64,000 bases of DNA from Pythium myriotylum (GCA_023091665.1 JALJCQ010000004.1:2666001-2730000), one strand, 5' to 3'. Counted from the stretch's first letter, positions 19,930 to 30,723 are shown. Notes: a model not told the origin generated them from the letters alone. Made by a program: numbers and translations.

Positions 19930-20342
19930 AAATGGACGCAACTCTGTGGTCTCCGTCTGAGCCGCTCGTGGATCTGCTAATGAATCCATCCAGCGTCTTC
20001 CCACATTCTGCGACACGACTGGAGCTTGGTGATGTTAGCAAGGGAGATAGAGTAACTCGACTAGAGTACACTGTACTACCATCGCCAGATCCCGAATTGT
20101 TCCGAGTCCCATCTCACAGCGGAGCCTGTTGGACACTCGTTCGGATCTCCCAATGAGGATCTAGTTCGTCTCGGAGCTTGTGAGCAGGCTCTCGATGTGG
20201 ACACGTCTCACCCGATCTTCGCCTGGGCGCTCCCCTGTCCACCGACTCCTGAGCAAAACGCACCCCCGGAATGCTCACTCTCAATCTTTCCTCCTCCGCC
20301 TCAAAGCCTCTTTCCTCCTTCCAGTCTTCTCCCTCAAGCGCC
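19930..20342. other. Intergenic region and promoter of temptin copy 9
   Basis: No gene is seen. The sequence GCTCACTCTCAATCTT (20273-20288) matches 13 of 16 core promoter positions, 54 nt before the ATG at 20343. Confidence 0.5.
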
Positions 20343-20822
20343 ATGAAGACAAGCACTACGATCGCCCTCGCCCTCGTCCTCGCTGCTCAAGTCGACGCCA
20401 AGCCGTCATTCGTCTCTCGCATTCCGAACGGCGCCAACGTCCCCGGCGTCACAGCCGTCGGCCACTCGGACGGCACGGGTAAGAGCAGCTCGCTCAACAA
20501 GTTCGGCTTTGCGTTTGCGAACGCCGGTAACTCGTGGAAGACCTCGCTGTGTCAAGCCGACTCGGACGGCGACGGCCAGACCAACGGCCAGGAGCTTGGA
20601 GATCCGTGCTGCACGTGGTCCACTGGCGCCACACCAACGTTCACGAGTGGAGTCTCGGACCCCGGGGATGCGTCCAGCACGGTGGCCTCGTCTGTGCTCG
20701 CTAACATCACCTGCGCCACGGCCTCGCCATCCACGAGCACCACGAGTGGCGCCGCAGCCGCGCAGACCTCGGCTGTTGCCGCCTTGGCCACGGCTCTCGC
20801 TGGATGGATCTTAACGCAATAA
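20343..20822 (+). CDS. Temptin-domain protein with predicted GPI tail, copy 9
   Basis: The product has 159 residues from the ATG at 20343, which starts a signal peptide (1-20, ends QVDA). The domain KPSFVSRIPNGANVPGV carries the full loop [12 protein letters not shown] and GDPCCTW. Only about 15 Ser/Thr residues separate the domain from the hydrophobic end (SAVAALATALAGWILTQ), so the stalk is nearly absent. This is a minimal GPI-anchored form. The upstream in-frame ATG at 20271 overlaps the core promoter and is not used. Confidence 0.9.
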   Translation: MKTSTTIALALVLAAQVDAKPSFVSRIPNGANVPGVTAVGHSDGTGKSSSLNKFGFAFANAGNSWKTSLCQADSDGDGQTNGQELGDPCCTWSTGATPTFTSGVSDPGDASSTVASSVLANITCATASPSTSTTSGAAAAQTSAVAALATALAGWILTQ

Positions 20823-21019
20823 ATACAAACACAGGATCCCCCTTCGTTGTCTCAGTCTCACGGTCTGAACTCATCGGTTCCGTGCGGTATCTAGAACTTT
20901 AGTGGACGCTGCTGAGATCAACTGCAATGAGTCGCTTATCATCTCCTAAAGTACGAATTGATCGAGAACAAGCGCATTATCTCACTCGTGAATCGTCTCG
21001 ACTTACCACAACAGAGCCT

Positions 21020-21493
21020 ATGAAGACTTCTCTACCTCTTGCGCTAACAATTTCGACCGTGTGGACTCTCACGGATGCGCTCAAGAGCTACGTCGCTCGC
21101 CTCCCGAATGGCGCGAACGTCGTTGGCGTCCCGGCCGTAGGCCACGCCGATGAGGTCGGCGCCAAGGGCCCACTCAACTCGTTCGGCAAAGACTTTTCCA
21201 AGGCTGGGCACAAGTGGACCACCTCCCTCTGTCATGCCGACTCGGACGGCGATGGCCGCACGAACGGAGAGGAGCTCGGCGATCCGTGCTGCGTGTGGAA
21301 AGTCGGCGACATCCCAGCGTTCACGTCAGGAGTCTCCAACCCAGGAAACCCCGGCACCAAAGTGTCGGGATCCAAGCTCGTCAACATCACGTGTCCGTCT
21401 GTGGCGCCGTCGTCGCCATCCACGCCAGTGGCTCCGCAGAACCTCGTGATCATAGTCTTTGGGGTCATCATGCTCGTAGGAGCGCTCTCCTGA
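21020..21493 (+). CDS. Temptin-domain protein with hydrophobic tail, copy 10
   Basis: The product has 157 residues. The signal peptide (about 1-20) is followed by LKSYVARLPNGANVVGVPAVGH. The loop is DSDGDGRTNGEE, with two conservative changes, then GDPCCVW. The last Cys lies near 131 in NITCPS, an N-glycosylation sequon. The stalk is very short; the C-terminus LVIIVFGVIMLVGALS is a GPI or single-span tail. The start at 21020 is preferred over the in-frame ATG at 20927 because only the former opens with a signal peptide. Confidence 0.88.
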   Translation: MKTSLPLALTISTVWTLTDALKSYVARLPNGANVVGVPAVGHADEVGAKGPLNSFGKDFSKAGHKWTTSLCHADSDGDGRTNGEELGDPCCVWKVGDIPAFTSGVSNPGNPGTKVSGSKLVNITCPSVAPSSPSTPVAPQNLVIIVFGVIMLVGALS

Positions 21494-21982
21494 GAAGGTC
21501 CAGCGACTCCTACTGCAGTTGTTAATACAAAGTCTCCATCAAAGATGCCGCAACCAATCAATTCTGTTGTGTGCAGCACTGGACTGGACGCCAAACGCAG
21601 CAAATCCTGAGTATTTCAGCCGAAAATCCACAAAGCAGCCGTTGCGGGAGGATCTTTCCATGTAGCATCTCCAGGATCTTTCAATTTCGTGATACTTCTT
21701 TATTTACATAACCGGTTAGAATAAGTATTTGTTTTCGATTGTCTTCACTTAAAATACTTGTAATAAAACATATGCTTGTTATAATAGATGTAAGCATCTA
21801 TGAAGTGAGACCGCCATCCGTCACCCTTTGCGTGTTTCACCATCTCCCAGCTGGTCAACCAAATCAGATGATCTTTCGAAGCAATTGTTGACTCGATCGC
21901 ATCAGTTCAGTAGCCTCCAACGCCTCGGCGCGTGGACCACCGGATCCCTCCGCCTCATTTCCGGATTCTCCTCGCGTTCTCC
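21494..21982. other. Intergenic region, AT-rich in part
   Basis: No gene is seen. A weak core-promoter match CCTCATTTCCGGATTC at 21953-21968 (12 of 16) precedes copy 11. Confidence 0.5.
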
Positions 21983-22474
21983 ATGAAGACTTCGCTGGCG
22001 ATCGTCCCTGCTTTCCTGCTCTCTGTCGTCCACGCGCGTCCCGAGTTTGCCAACCGCGTGCCCAACGGCGCCAACGTGCCCGGTATCAAGGCGTTAGGCC
22101 ACGCTGACGGCAAGGGTGTGAGCGACGAGCTCAACTCTTTCGGTCGAGCATTTGGCGGTGCCGGTATGAAGTGGACCAAAGCTTTGTGCCAGGCCGACTC
22201 GGACGGCGACGGCCAGACCAACGGCCAAGAGCTCGGCGACCCGTGCTGCGTCTGGACGAGCGGCGCCACGCCCAAGTTCTCGACAGGCGTCTCGCATCCG
22301 GGCGACGCGACCAAGAAAGTGGACGCGAGCGTGCTGGCCAGCAACGCCTGCTCGACCGGCAATGGCACGACCACAGCGACGACACCAGCGCCCGCGACGA
22401 CGAGCTCGGCGTGTAGTGTGCAAGTTTCAGCGGCTCTTGTCGGTGCTGCCACGACGTTGTGGGCGTGTATGTAA
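21983..22474 (+). CDS. Temptin-domain protein with predicted GPI tail, copy 11
   Basis: The product has 163 residues from the ATG at 21983: signal peptide 1-18, then [22 protein letters not shown], loop [19 protein letters not shown]. The stalk is about 20 residues of Thr/Ala/Pro, with an extra Cys (SSACSVQ) before the hydrophobic end (VSAALVGAATTLWACM). It shares the PEF/KALGH variants with copies 12 and 13, so these three form one subfamily. Confidence 0.88.
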   Translation: MKTSLAIVPAFLLSVVHARPEFANRVPNGANVPGIKALGHADGKGVSDELNSFGRAFGGAGMKWTKALCQADSDGDGQTNGQELGDPCCVWTSGATPKFSTGVSHPGDATKKVDASVLASNACSTGNGTTTATTPAPATTSSACSVQVSAALVGAATTLWACM

Positions 22475-22900
22475 TTTCTTGGAATCGAAACACCATTGTG
22501 ACGTGAGCTTATCGTGATACCAAAGTTTTTGGTACTTCTGTTTCTGATCATTTCGTCGACTGAAGTGGAGGATGTTTAGGGCACTAAAGTAATTATTGAT
22601 CGCTTCGACTCGAGGACGTTTGAGCGATAAGAAAAGAAACGATCCCGCCAATTACGAGCATGGTGATCTTATTACTAGACATCGAACGCATTCCACTTAC
22701 CTTTGAAGCAAAATTTGAGATCATAAATTTTGCTTCGAGAAAATGGAATGCAAAGTAATCTTTTTGGATTTAATAAAGTTCAATTGATTTGCAGCGTTGA
22801 GGCTCATCAATACAAACGAGATGGAAATGAAGCTGTCGCTTTCTCATGCCCATGGCCGACTACCCCAGGACTCTCGCTACCTTATGACCGTCAGAGTTTC
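22475..22900. other. Intergenic region with a cruciform-forming repeat
   Basis: No gene is seen; contains the inverted repeat at 22688-22751. Confidence 0.5.
22688..22751. repeat. Interrupted inverted repeat (8 + 12 bp arms)
   Basis: Inner arms GAAGCAAAATTT (22705-22716) and AAATTTTGCTTC (22725-22736) pair perfectly around 8 nt; outer arms GCATTCCA (22688-22695) and TGGAATGC (22744-22751) also pair. A CGAAGCAAAAT half-copy occurs again at about 23781-23791, downstream of temptin copy 12. Confidence 0.8.
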
Positions 22901-23046
22901 GCCGTCATGCTCTGGGACTTTGTCGACGACGACCAGCTCCACCCGCCTCCGCACGAGACCATCATCACTCGCGAGATCACTGGCGCATCCGTTCACAAGC
23001 TGTCAAGATCGAGATCGGATACGACTGCCAGCTCGGATAAGAAGCC
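22901..23046 (+). pseudogene. Duplicated 3' fragment of the coiled-coil gene at 24404-25898
   Basis: 22901-22986 matches the end of exon 3 of the downstream gene from 25460 (encoding LWDFVDDDQLHPPPHE), but the intron and nearly all of exon 4 are missing. Sequence resumes at about 23008 with a match to the last coding bases from 25866 (ending CCAGCTCGGATAA) and continues as the matching 3' flank. It is a truncated relic carried along when the neighbouring temptin gene was duplicated. Confidence 0.75.
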
Positions 23047-23259
23047 GTGGAGTGGAATGCGCCGGCTCGGACTCATCACCAGGTCAAACCAACAGAGTAT
23101 TAATACTGCACAGACACAGAGAATATTCAGAATGGGCCTCAGACAAGGTCACGACACGCGATCCAGCGTCGGTCTCTCCGTGGGGCTTTCGACCACCTCC
23201 AGCAGAGACCATTCCTTCTTCACTGCGGCCTTCCCAGCCCAAGGTTACCCCCTCAAGCG

Positions 23260-23778
23260 ATGAAGCCGACTACTCTCCTCTCGCTCTCTCTCTCGTCCGT
23301 GGCGCTCGCGCTGAGCTGCTCGCAAGCAAACGCCAAACCAGAGTTTGTTCCGCTCATTCCGAACGGTGCCAACGTCCCAGATGTCCAGGCTGTCGGACAC
23401 TCAGACCACACGGGTCAAAGCAGCGCGCTCGACGCCTTCGGCAAGGCCTTCAAGAGTGCCGGCAAGAAATGGACTACGTCGCTGTGTCAAGCCGACTCGG
23501 ACGGCGACGGGCAAACTAACGGCCAGGAGCTTGGTGATCCGTGCTGCGAGTGGAGCAAAGGCCAGACGCCACGCTACTCTGACGGCGTCTCGGATCCGGG
23601 CACCAAGAGCAAGACCGCAGACCCGGCACTTTGGGCCAACATCAACTGCAGCGCCTCGTCGACCACGACACCGTCCTCAACGCTGGCCGCGGGGTCGCCA
23701 CACATCTCCTTCGCGAGTATCGGCGTTTTATTCTCCGGGCTCGCCGCCGCCGTCCTAGCTTACTTTGCATTCCACTAA
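23260..23778 (+). CDS. Temptin-domain protein with predicted GPI tail, copy 12
   Basis: The product has 172 residues: signal peptide about 1-25 (ends SQANA), domain KPEFVPLIPNGANVPDVQAVGH, loop [27 protein letters not shown]. The short Ser/Thr linker leads to a hydrophobic tail (ASIGVLFSGLAAAVLAYFAFH). It is the nearest paralog of copy 13, sharing the leader LALSCSQA and the GDPCCEWSKGQ variant, and their upstream flanks also match. It is therefore one half of a segmental tandem duplication. Confidence 0.9.
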   Translation: MKPTTLLSLSLSSVALALSCSQANAKPEFVPLIPNGANVPDVQAVGHSDHTGQSSALDAFGKAFKSAGKKWTTSLCQADSDGDGQTNGQELGDPCCEWSKGQTPRYSDGVSDPGTKSKTADPALWANINCSASSTTTPSSTLAAGSPHISFASIGVLFSGLAAAVLAYFAFH

Positions 23779-24403
23779 CTCGAAGCAAAATACGAGATTT
23801 CACTGAGCAAAACTTTACACCTCGAACCCCTTGCTTACATGGGTTTGTTTGCAGCGCTGAGGCTAATCAGCAGCGAGTGGGAGTTGAAGCTATTGCTGTT
23901 GGATGCTCTGCCCGTCGGATTCGACGGCGGTTCGTCGGCTTCTTTTCCACTGAACAAATTGAGCATCTTGCGTACTGAATGTTGTTCGACAATCTTTGCT
24001 ATGGCCTCATGACTTGTCCCTCATCGATACTTTCATCACCACCGAGATTGTCACGTCGGTGGGATCTTTTGCAACGCACAGTCAAAGTCACTCAGAATAA
24101 ATTGCTCCTGGTGTTACGTTTGTGACGGTGTGCTGAATCAACAACCTAGAAGCAGATCGGAGGAAACTTGATGGAGAGACCCCCAAGGATCCTACTCTAG
24201 TGTGGGGATCGGATAAAGCAATACTGGACCTCTGTTGGCATCGACCCTACTGCGCCCAAACTCTCCTCAATCGAGTACGACTAGTTTACACAAAGGCTTT
24301 GTGCTTTCGATGATGCTTCGTTGAAGGACCTCAGCGTTGAGGCCCCAAAAAGACCAGGCGGCAGTTCATCGACAATCAATCGGCCAATTATAATTCAAGG
24401 GAG
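23779..24403. other. Intergenic region
   Basis: No gene is recognised. It carries the half-repeat CGAAGCAAAAT seen in the cruciform at 22688-22751. Confidence 0.5.
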
Positions 24404-25898
24404 ATGAGTGGCGGTGCTTTTATCCAATGGCTTGACTCCGCGACTTCCTCCTTTGTCGGCCGCGACGCTTTGCCCCCGACAATGCCCACGGACGACGCCG
24501 CGTTCTTCCGCGAGGTGCTCGAGCTGCTGGCCGAGAGCGACGATGGCCACGCGCCGCAGCAGTCTGTCGCTCTCACGCTGAGGCCACCAAAGGGACCCAC
24601 GGGCACCAAGGTCTCCGCTAAATTATAATTGACCTGGGGGTCGATTGACAAAGTCTCACGTTGCACGCATAATAGGAGGCAATCCATGCACTCGAAGAAG
24701 AAGTCGCGCAGCTCAGCGGCGTGCTTGCGCAGCTGCGAGGCGCGCGCCCACTCGTGGCCATGGAGGCGGCGCTGCACGAGCGACGCAAGCGCAAGCGCGC
24801 CGAGCAAGAGTGCCGCGAGCTGCGCGAGGCCGTGTACCAGCAGACCCAGTTCGTGCGCGGACTCCACGCCATCTTCGACGTGCGGCCACGGTTCTCGCTG
24901 GTTTGTGTATTTGAATCTATCTATGGTTCTCTCTCCCTCCTCCTCCGCTGACTTGCTGGTGTTGTCGGTCTAGCGACTGAATCTTTGCCGGTATCTCCAC
25001 CAGCACCTGCGGCTGCCGAGCGAGCGCTCACTGCGGTGGGGGGACTTCGACACGGCTTCGCACGAGAACAGGCTCCATGCCGCCAAGGACGTTCTCTGCC
25101 GAGAAACGGAGACGGCGCTGTCCAGCCGCGAGAGCGTGGGATTCGAGCCGTTTTTCCACTGCGAACCTGTGGACGACGTCGACCTGCGCAGCATGACGGC
25201 CACGAGTGTGTACGCGATCGAGTCAAGCGACCTCGCGGCCGTCATGCGCGGCGTCTGCGTGGCTGTGCGCGACCTCGTGACGCTCTGTCCCTTTGGCCAC
25301 TCGCTGATCGTGGCGCGCGACATCGTGGACGCCGACGCCGCGGCCGCACGAAATATCCTGTATCGTGTCATGGGAATTCGCCACCGCAACGTCGCCAGCG
25401 GCGCCGACGTGCTGCTCGAGTCGCACGTGATCACGTCGTGCAAGGCCACGGCCGACTACGCCGTCGTGCTCTGGGACTTTGTCGACGACGACCAGCTCCA
25501 CCCGCCTCCTCACGAGACCAACATCACGCGCGAGATCACTGGCGCGTAAGTAGTCGACTTATCATGCTGCAATCTTGATTTCCTCCCTCTCACTTTAAAG
25601 AAACGTCGGTGCGTTTAGGTGCCTGATCCGGCGCGAGTGGTGCGCTGATGGTGTCGAGAGAACTGTGCTACGCTCGCTGTGCACGAAGCGGTATCGGTAC
25701 CACTCTGTCTCTGATGCGCCGCAGCGGTACGGCTACGTGACGCAGGAGACCATGGAGGCCAACGAGAAGCTCTTCCAGCAGATCATCAAGGACCAGCTCG
25801 CGGCCGAGGAGGCGCTGGCGGCTCAGACACCCAAGCGGATACGCAAAGGCGCGTCCCAAAAAGAGATCGAGATCGGATGCGGCTGCCAGCTCGGATAA
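24404..25898 (+). CDS. Coiled-coil protein, oomycete family, four exons (START/M96-like)
   Basis: Exons 24404-24610, 24676-24900, 24974-25545 and 25619-25898 join in frame to 427 residues with GT...AG introns of 65, 73 and 73 nt. Residues about 15-135 are helical and charged (ALEEEVAQLSGVLAQL, ERRKRKRAEQECRELREAVYQQ), a likely coiled coil or basic region. Residues about 190-380 form a globular part with VRDLVTLCPFGHS and YAVVLWDFVDDDQ. This layout resembles the large START-like/M96 families of Phytophthora, but I do not recognise it firmly. There is no signal peptide. The 3' part exists again as a relic at 22901-23046. Confidence 0.65.
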
Positions 25899-26123
25899 GA
25901 AGCCACGGTGTCGAATGCGACGGGGTTGGATTCCTTCACCAGATCGAACCAACAGAGTATTAATACTGCACACACACAAAGCATTTTTTAGACCGGGTCT
26001 CAGGTAAGGTCAAGACAGGCGATCGAGCGACACGGTCTCCTCGGGGGCGTGTTGACCACCTCCAGCAGAGACCATTCCCACTTCTCCTGCGGTCTTCGCA
26101 GCCCAAGTTTACCTCCTCCAGCG

Positions 26124-26606
26124 ATGAAATCGACTACTTTCCTCTCACTGTCGGCCGTGGCGCTCGCGCTGAGCTGCTCGCAAGCGACCGCCAAGCCAGA
26201 GTTCGTCAAGCTCATTCCGAACGGCGACAACGTCTCGGGCGTCAAGGCGCTCGGCCACACCGACAAGACGGGCGACAACGAGGCGCAGAACGCGTTCGGC
26301 AAGGCCTTCGACAAGGCCGGGCTCTCGTGGACGACCGCGCTGTGCCAGGCCGACACGGACGGCGACGGCCAGACCAACGGCCAGGAGCTCGGCGACCCGT
26401 GCTGCGAGTGGAGCAAAGGCCAGACCCCTCGCTACACCACGGGCCTCTCGCACCCGAGCGACGCGAGCTCCAAGGCCAACTCGTCGCTCTGGAGCTCGAT
26501 CTCGTGCTCGCCGACGACGCCGACGCCCAGCTCCTCGCCCATGGTCTACGTCGCCGGGCTCGCCACCGCGCTCCTCGCCGGCGTCGCCGTGCTCGGCTTG
26601 CTTTAA
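26124..26606 (+). CDS. Temptin-domain protein with predicted GPI tail, copy 13
   Basis: The product has 160 residues from the ATG at 26124; the signal peptide ends SQATA. The domain is KPEFVKLIPNGDNVSGVKALGH, loop [28 protein letters not shown] short PTTPTPSSS linker leads to a hydrophobic tail (VYVAGLATALLAGVAVLGLL). It is the last member of the array and the sister of copy 12. Codon usage is more GC3-rich than copy 12 (nearly all C/G third bases), similar to the ankyrin gene that follows. Confidence 0.9.
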   Translation: MKSTTFLSLSAVALALSCSQATAKPEFVKLIPNGDNVSGVKALGHTDKTGDNEAQNAFGKAFDKAGLSWTTALCQADTDGDGQTNGQELGDPCCEWSKGQTPRYTTGLSHPSDASSKANSSLWSSISCSPTTPTPSSSPMVYVAGLATALLAGVAVLGLL

Positions 26607-26616
26607 TAATAACATA

Positions 26617-26665
<49 letters not shown>
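26617..26665. repeat. (CA)n microsatellite
   Basis: About 24 CA units start about 10 nt after the stop of temptin copy 13. Confidence 0.95.
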
Positions 26666-26667
<2 letters not shown>

Positions 26668-26816
26668 AGCTCCTCAACAGCGTCAACATGCTCGCACACG
26701 TCACAGACCCAATCGAATGCCAATCCTTGTACCTAAAATACGCCCGGATGCCCATCAAACCAGAGCCCACCACTTATTAATCAGCCTGGGCCACGCGTAG
26801 CTTACCGGAGACCGTC

Positions 26817-29800
26817 ATGAGTGTCTCGGTCGTGGACGAGCTCGCGCTCGCGGCGCAGCTGCGCCAGTCGCTCAAGATCCACGGAGACGAGATCCCGCTG
26901 CCCGCGGACGCCGAGAGCTCCTCGTCGGCGCCTCCGTCTCCGCCGACGCCGCTGCACGACGCGGTCGTCGACGGCGACGCGTCCCGCGTGACGTCGCTGC
27001 TCGCGAGCGCGCCCGAGAGCGTCTTCGCCAAGAACCGCAACGAGGCCACGCCGCTCCACATCGCGTGCGTCGACGGCCCGCAAGAGATCGTGGACGCGCT
27101 CGTGGACGCCGGCGCCGACCTCGAGGCCACCGAGGCCTTTGGCTTCACGCCGCTCTTCGTCGCGCTCGTGAGCGGCCAGCTCGAGATCGCCAAGACGCTC
27201 CACGCGCGCGGCGCCGCGATCGACGGACGCCTCGACAAGGCCGGGCTCTCGCCGCTCTTCTACGCCGCGGGCGAAGGCAGCCTCGACGTCGTCGACTGGC
27301 TGCTCGCGAGCGGCGCCGACGTGAACGCCGCCGGCGAGCAGAACGGACCGCCCGTGTTCGCGGCCGCGGCGCAGGGCAAGCTCGCCGTGCTGGAAAAGCT
27401 CGTGGCCCACGGTGCGCGCGCCGACGCGACCTCGGCCGACGGCAGCTCGGCGCTCCACTTTGCCGCGGCGCGCGGCCACGACGACGTCGTCGCCTACTTG
27501 CTCGAGAACAAGCTCATCGCCGTGGACATTGCGACGAGCAACGGCATGACGCCTCTGCTCGGGGCGGTCCAGGAAGAAAAGCCCAAGATCGAGGTCGTCA
27601 AGCTGCTGCTCGCACATGGCGCGAACGCGAAGGCGGCCGCGACGCGCGACGGCGCCACGCCGCTCCACTGCGCGACGCAGGCCGGCTCGGTCGAGCTCGC
27701 GACGCTGCTGCTCGACGCCGGTGCTGACGTGAACGCGAAGACGACCATGGGCGCCACGCCGCTCTACCTCGCATCGTTCTTCGGCCACCTCGCGCTCGTC
27801 CAGTTTCTCGTCGAGAAGGGCGCCGACGTCGAGCTGCAGACCGACGAGCACGCGACCGCGCTCTTTGGCGCGGCGCAGAACGGCCACACGCAGGTCGTCG
27901 AGTTCCTCGTCACGCGCGACAAGGCGTGGAAGACGACCAAGCTGCCCGTGCTGCTCATGCCGGCGCAGGCCGGCCACACCGAGGCCGTGCGGATCTTGCT
28001 CTCGCACGGCGCCGACCCGAACCGCACGGACGAGCGTGGCGTCAACGCGCTCATCCTCGCGCTCTCGTTCGACCACACGGAAGTCGCGCAGGTGCTGCTC
28101 GAAAACGGCGCGGACCCGAACGTCGGCGCCGGCGTCAAGGGCTCCACGTGTCTCCACACGGCCGTGTCCCACAAGCAGCTCGAGCTCGTCAAGCTGCTCG
28201 TGGCCAAGGGCGCCAAGATCAACGCGCAGATGACCGACGGCTTCACGCCGCTGCACCTCGCGGCGCAGCAAAACTCGTTCGAGATCTTCGACGTGCTCGT
28301 GCGCAAGGGCGCCAACGGCCTGCTGCCGACGGCGACCAACCAGTTCCTGCCTGCCCACTACGCCGCACAGCTGGGCCAGCTCGAGATGCTGAAGCTGCTC
28401 GAGAAGAACATGCAGCTCGTGAACTGGGACTCGCCGACGGGCAAGGACGGGCTCACGCTCTTGTACCTCGCGGCTGCGAACGGCCACGTCGAGCTCGTGC
28501 AGCACATTCTCTCCAAGAGCGGCGTGGAGATCGAAGGGTACGCGGCGTCGCGTGCCACGCCGCTCTACGTGGCCTCGCAGCAGGGCCACGCCGACGCTGT
28601 CAAGGTGCTGATCGACGCCGGCGCGTCGGTCAACACGCCCATGGCCGATCTCTCGACGCCTCTGCACGTGGCTGCGCAGAACGGACACACCGCCGTGGCC
28701 AAGCTGCTCGTGGCGAACGGCGCGAGCACGACCGCCAAGATGTCGGGCGCCGCGACGCCGCTGTACCTTGCAGCGCAGCAAGGCCACGCCGATATCGTCC
28801 AGATCCTCGCCGAGAATGGTGCCGACGTGAACGCGGCCATGGCCGACGGCTCGACGCCGCTGTTGATCGCCGCCGACAAGGGCAACGAAGAGATCGTCAA
28901 GTTCCTCTGCAGCAAAGGGGCCAAGGTCGCAGCGCCCATGAAGAGCGGTATGACGCCCGTGTACGCCGCGTGCGCCAAGCAGCACTACAAGGTCGTGGAG
29001 ATCCTCGTGGACGCTGCTGGCGACGGCACGTTCACGCCCGAAGAAGTGAGCACGCTGATGATCGCGGCGGCTGACGGCGGCGAGATCGAGTTGCTCAAGA
29101 AGCTCATGGCGCTCGGCGGCGACGTGAACGCGACCAACGAGCGCAAGTTCACACCGCTCTTCCGCGCGTGTGGCTCGGGCCATCTCGAGGCCGTCGAGTT
29201 CCTGGTCGAGCGTGGCGCGGACATTGAGGCCAAGGGACTGAACGACATGACGTGTCTGCAGATCGCGTTGTCTCTGCGCCAGCCCAAGATCGTCGAATAC
29301 TTGCTGGCCAAGGGAGCGAACGCCGTCGCGCGTGCCGCCGACGGTGCGACGCCTTTGCACGTGGCGGCCGAGGCCGGCGACGCGGCGATCTTCGCGATGC
29401 TGCTGGCCAAGGGAGCCGATCCGTACGCGCCGACGGACGATACGACGCTCACGCCGGTGCACATCGCGGTCCAGAACGGCCACCTCCCGATCCTCGTCAA
29501 GCTCGACCACATGGGGCTGCTCAAGGACGTGAACGCGCCGACCAAGGACGGCGGCATCACGCTGCTCTACTGGGCCACGGCCCACAAGCAGACCGAGGTC
29601 GCACGGTTCTTGCTCGCGAAGAAGGGCCTCGTGGACATCGACGCGGCCGCGAGCAACGGCTCCACGCCGCTCTTCGTGGCTGCTCAGCAGGGAGAAGCCG
29701 AGATCGTGCGCCAGCTTTTGGCGGCCGGCGCGAACGCCAAGGTGGCGCTGAGCGACGACCAGTCGACGCCGCTCCACACGGCCGCGCAGGGCGGCAACCT

Positions 29801-30643
29801 CTCGATCGTGCAGCAGCTCGTCGAGCACGGCGCCGACGTGAGCGCGACCATGAACGGCAGCGCGACGCCGCTGTACCTGGCGGCGCAGCAGGGCCACGTG
29901 CCCGTGATCAAGTTCCTCGTCTCGAAAGGTGCCGCGCCCGACGTGCCGATGAAAGACTCGTCGACGGCGTTGATGGTCGCGGCGCAGAACGGCCACTTGG
30001 AGACGGTCAAGTACCTCCACGGACTCGGCGCCGACCCGACGCGACAGACCACGAACCAGGCCTCGGCGTTGTACCTGGCGTCGCAGCGAGGCCACACGGA
30101 GATCGTGCAGTTCTTGCTCACGCTCGGCGTGGAAGTGGACCAGCCGATGGCGGACGGCTCGACGCCGCTGATCGTCGCGGCGCAGAACGGCCACGTGGAC
30201 ATTGTGCGCTCGCTCATCGACCACGGCGCCGACCAGAACGCACGCATGAAGGCCGGCGCGACGGCGTTGTATCTAGCGGCGCAGAACGGCCGTGTCGAGG
30301 TCGTGCAGCTGCTGCTCACGCTGCGGAAGGCCAAGCTCGAGGAGCAGATGCAGGACGGATCCACAGCGCTCCACATCTCGGTGCAGAACGGCCACCACCA
30401 CGTCGTGGGCATGCTGCTCTCGTGCGGCGCGAGCGTGGACGCGACCATGAAGAACGGCATGACGCCGCTGCACATCGCCGCGAGCTGCGGCGCCGTGCCC
30501 GTGGTCCACGCACTCGTGGCCAAGGGCGCCAAGCTCGAGGCCAAGGACGACAACCGCATGACGCCCATCGACTACGCCGCCATGGCCCAGCACAACGACG
30601 TGGTGGAGCTACTCATGGCCAACGGCGCGATCTTGCGATCATG

Positions 30644-30644
<1 letters not shown>
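26817..30644 (+). CDS. Giant ankyrin-repeat protein
   Basis: A single exon encodes 1275 residues. After a short N-terminal segment (1-40), the whole protein is ankyrin repeats of about 33 residues, roughly 35 in number, with the usual pattern (TPLHVAAQNGHTAVAKLLVANGA). Some units carry inserts. There is no transmembrane segment, death, kinase or SOCS domain, so it is a pure scaffold of the cytoplasm or cortex; partners cannot be told from sequence. Very strong GC3 bias produces a 1140-codon antisense frame that is not a gene. A (CA)n run precedes it and an (AG)n run starts directly after the stop. Confidence 0.93.

Positions 30645-30723
<79 letters not shown>

Noticed and set aside
26802..30224. 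1140-codon open frame antisense to the ankyrin gene
   Set aside because: It arises from the strong GC3 bias and repeat structure of the sense gene; the peptide is Arg/His/Val-rich with no domain and no splice or promoter support.
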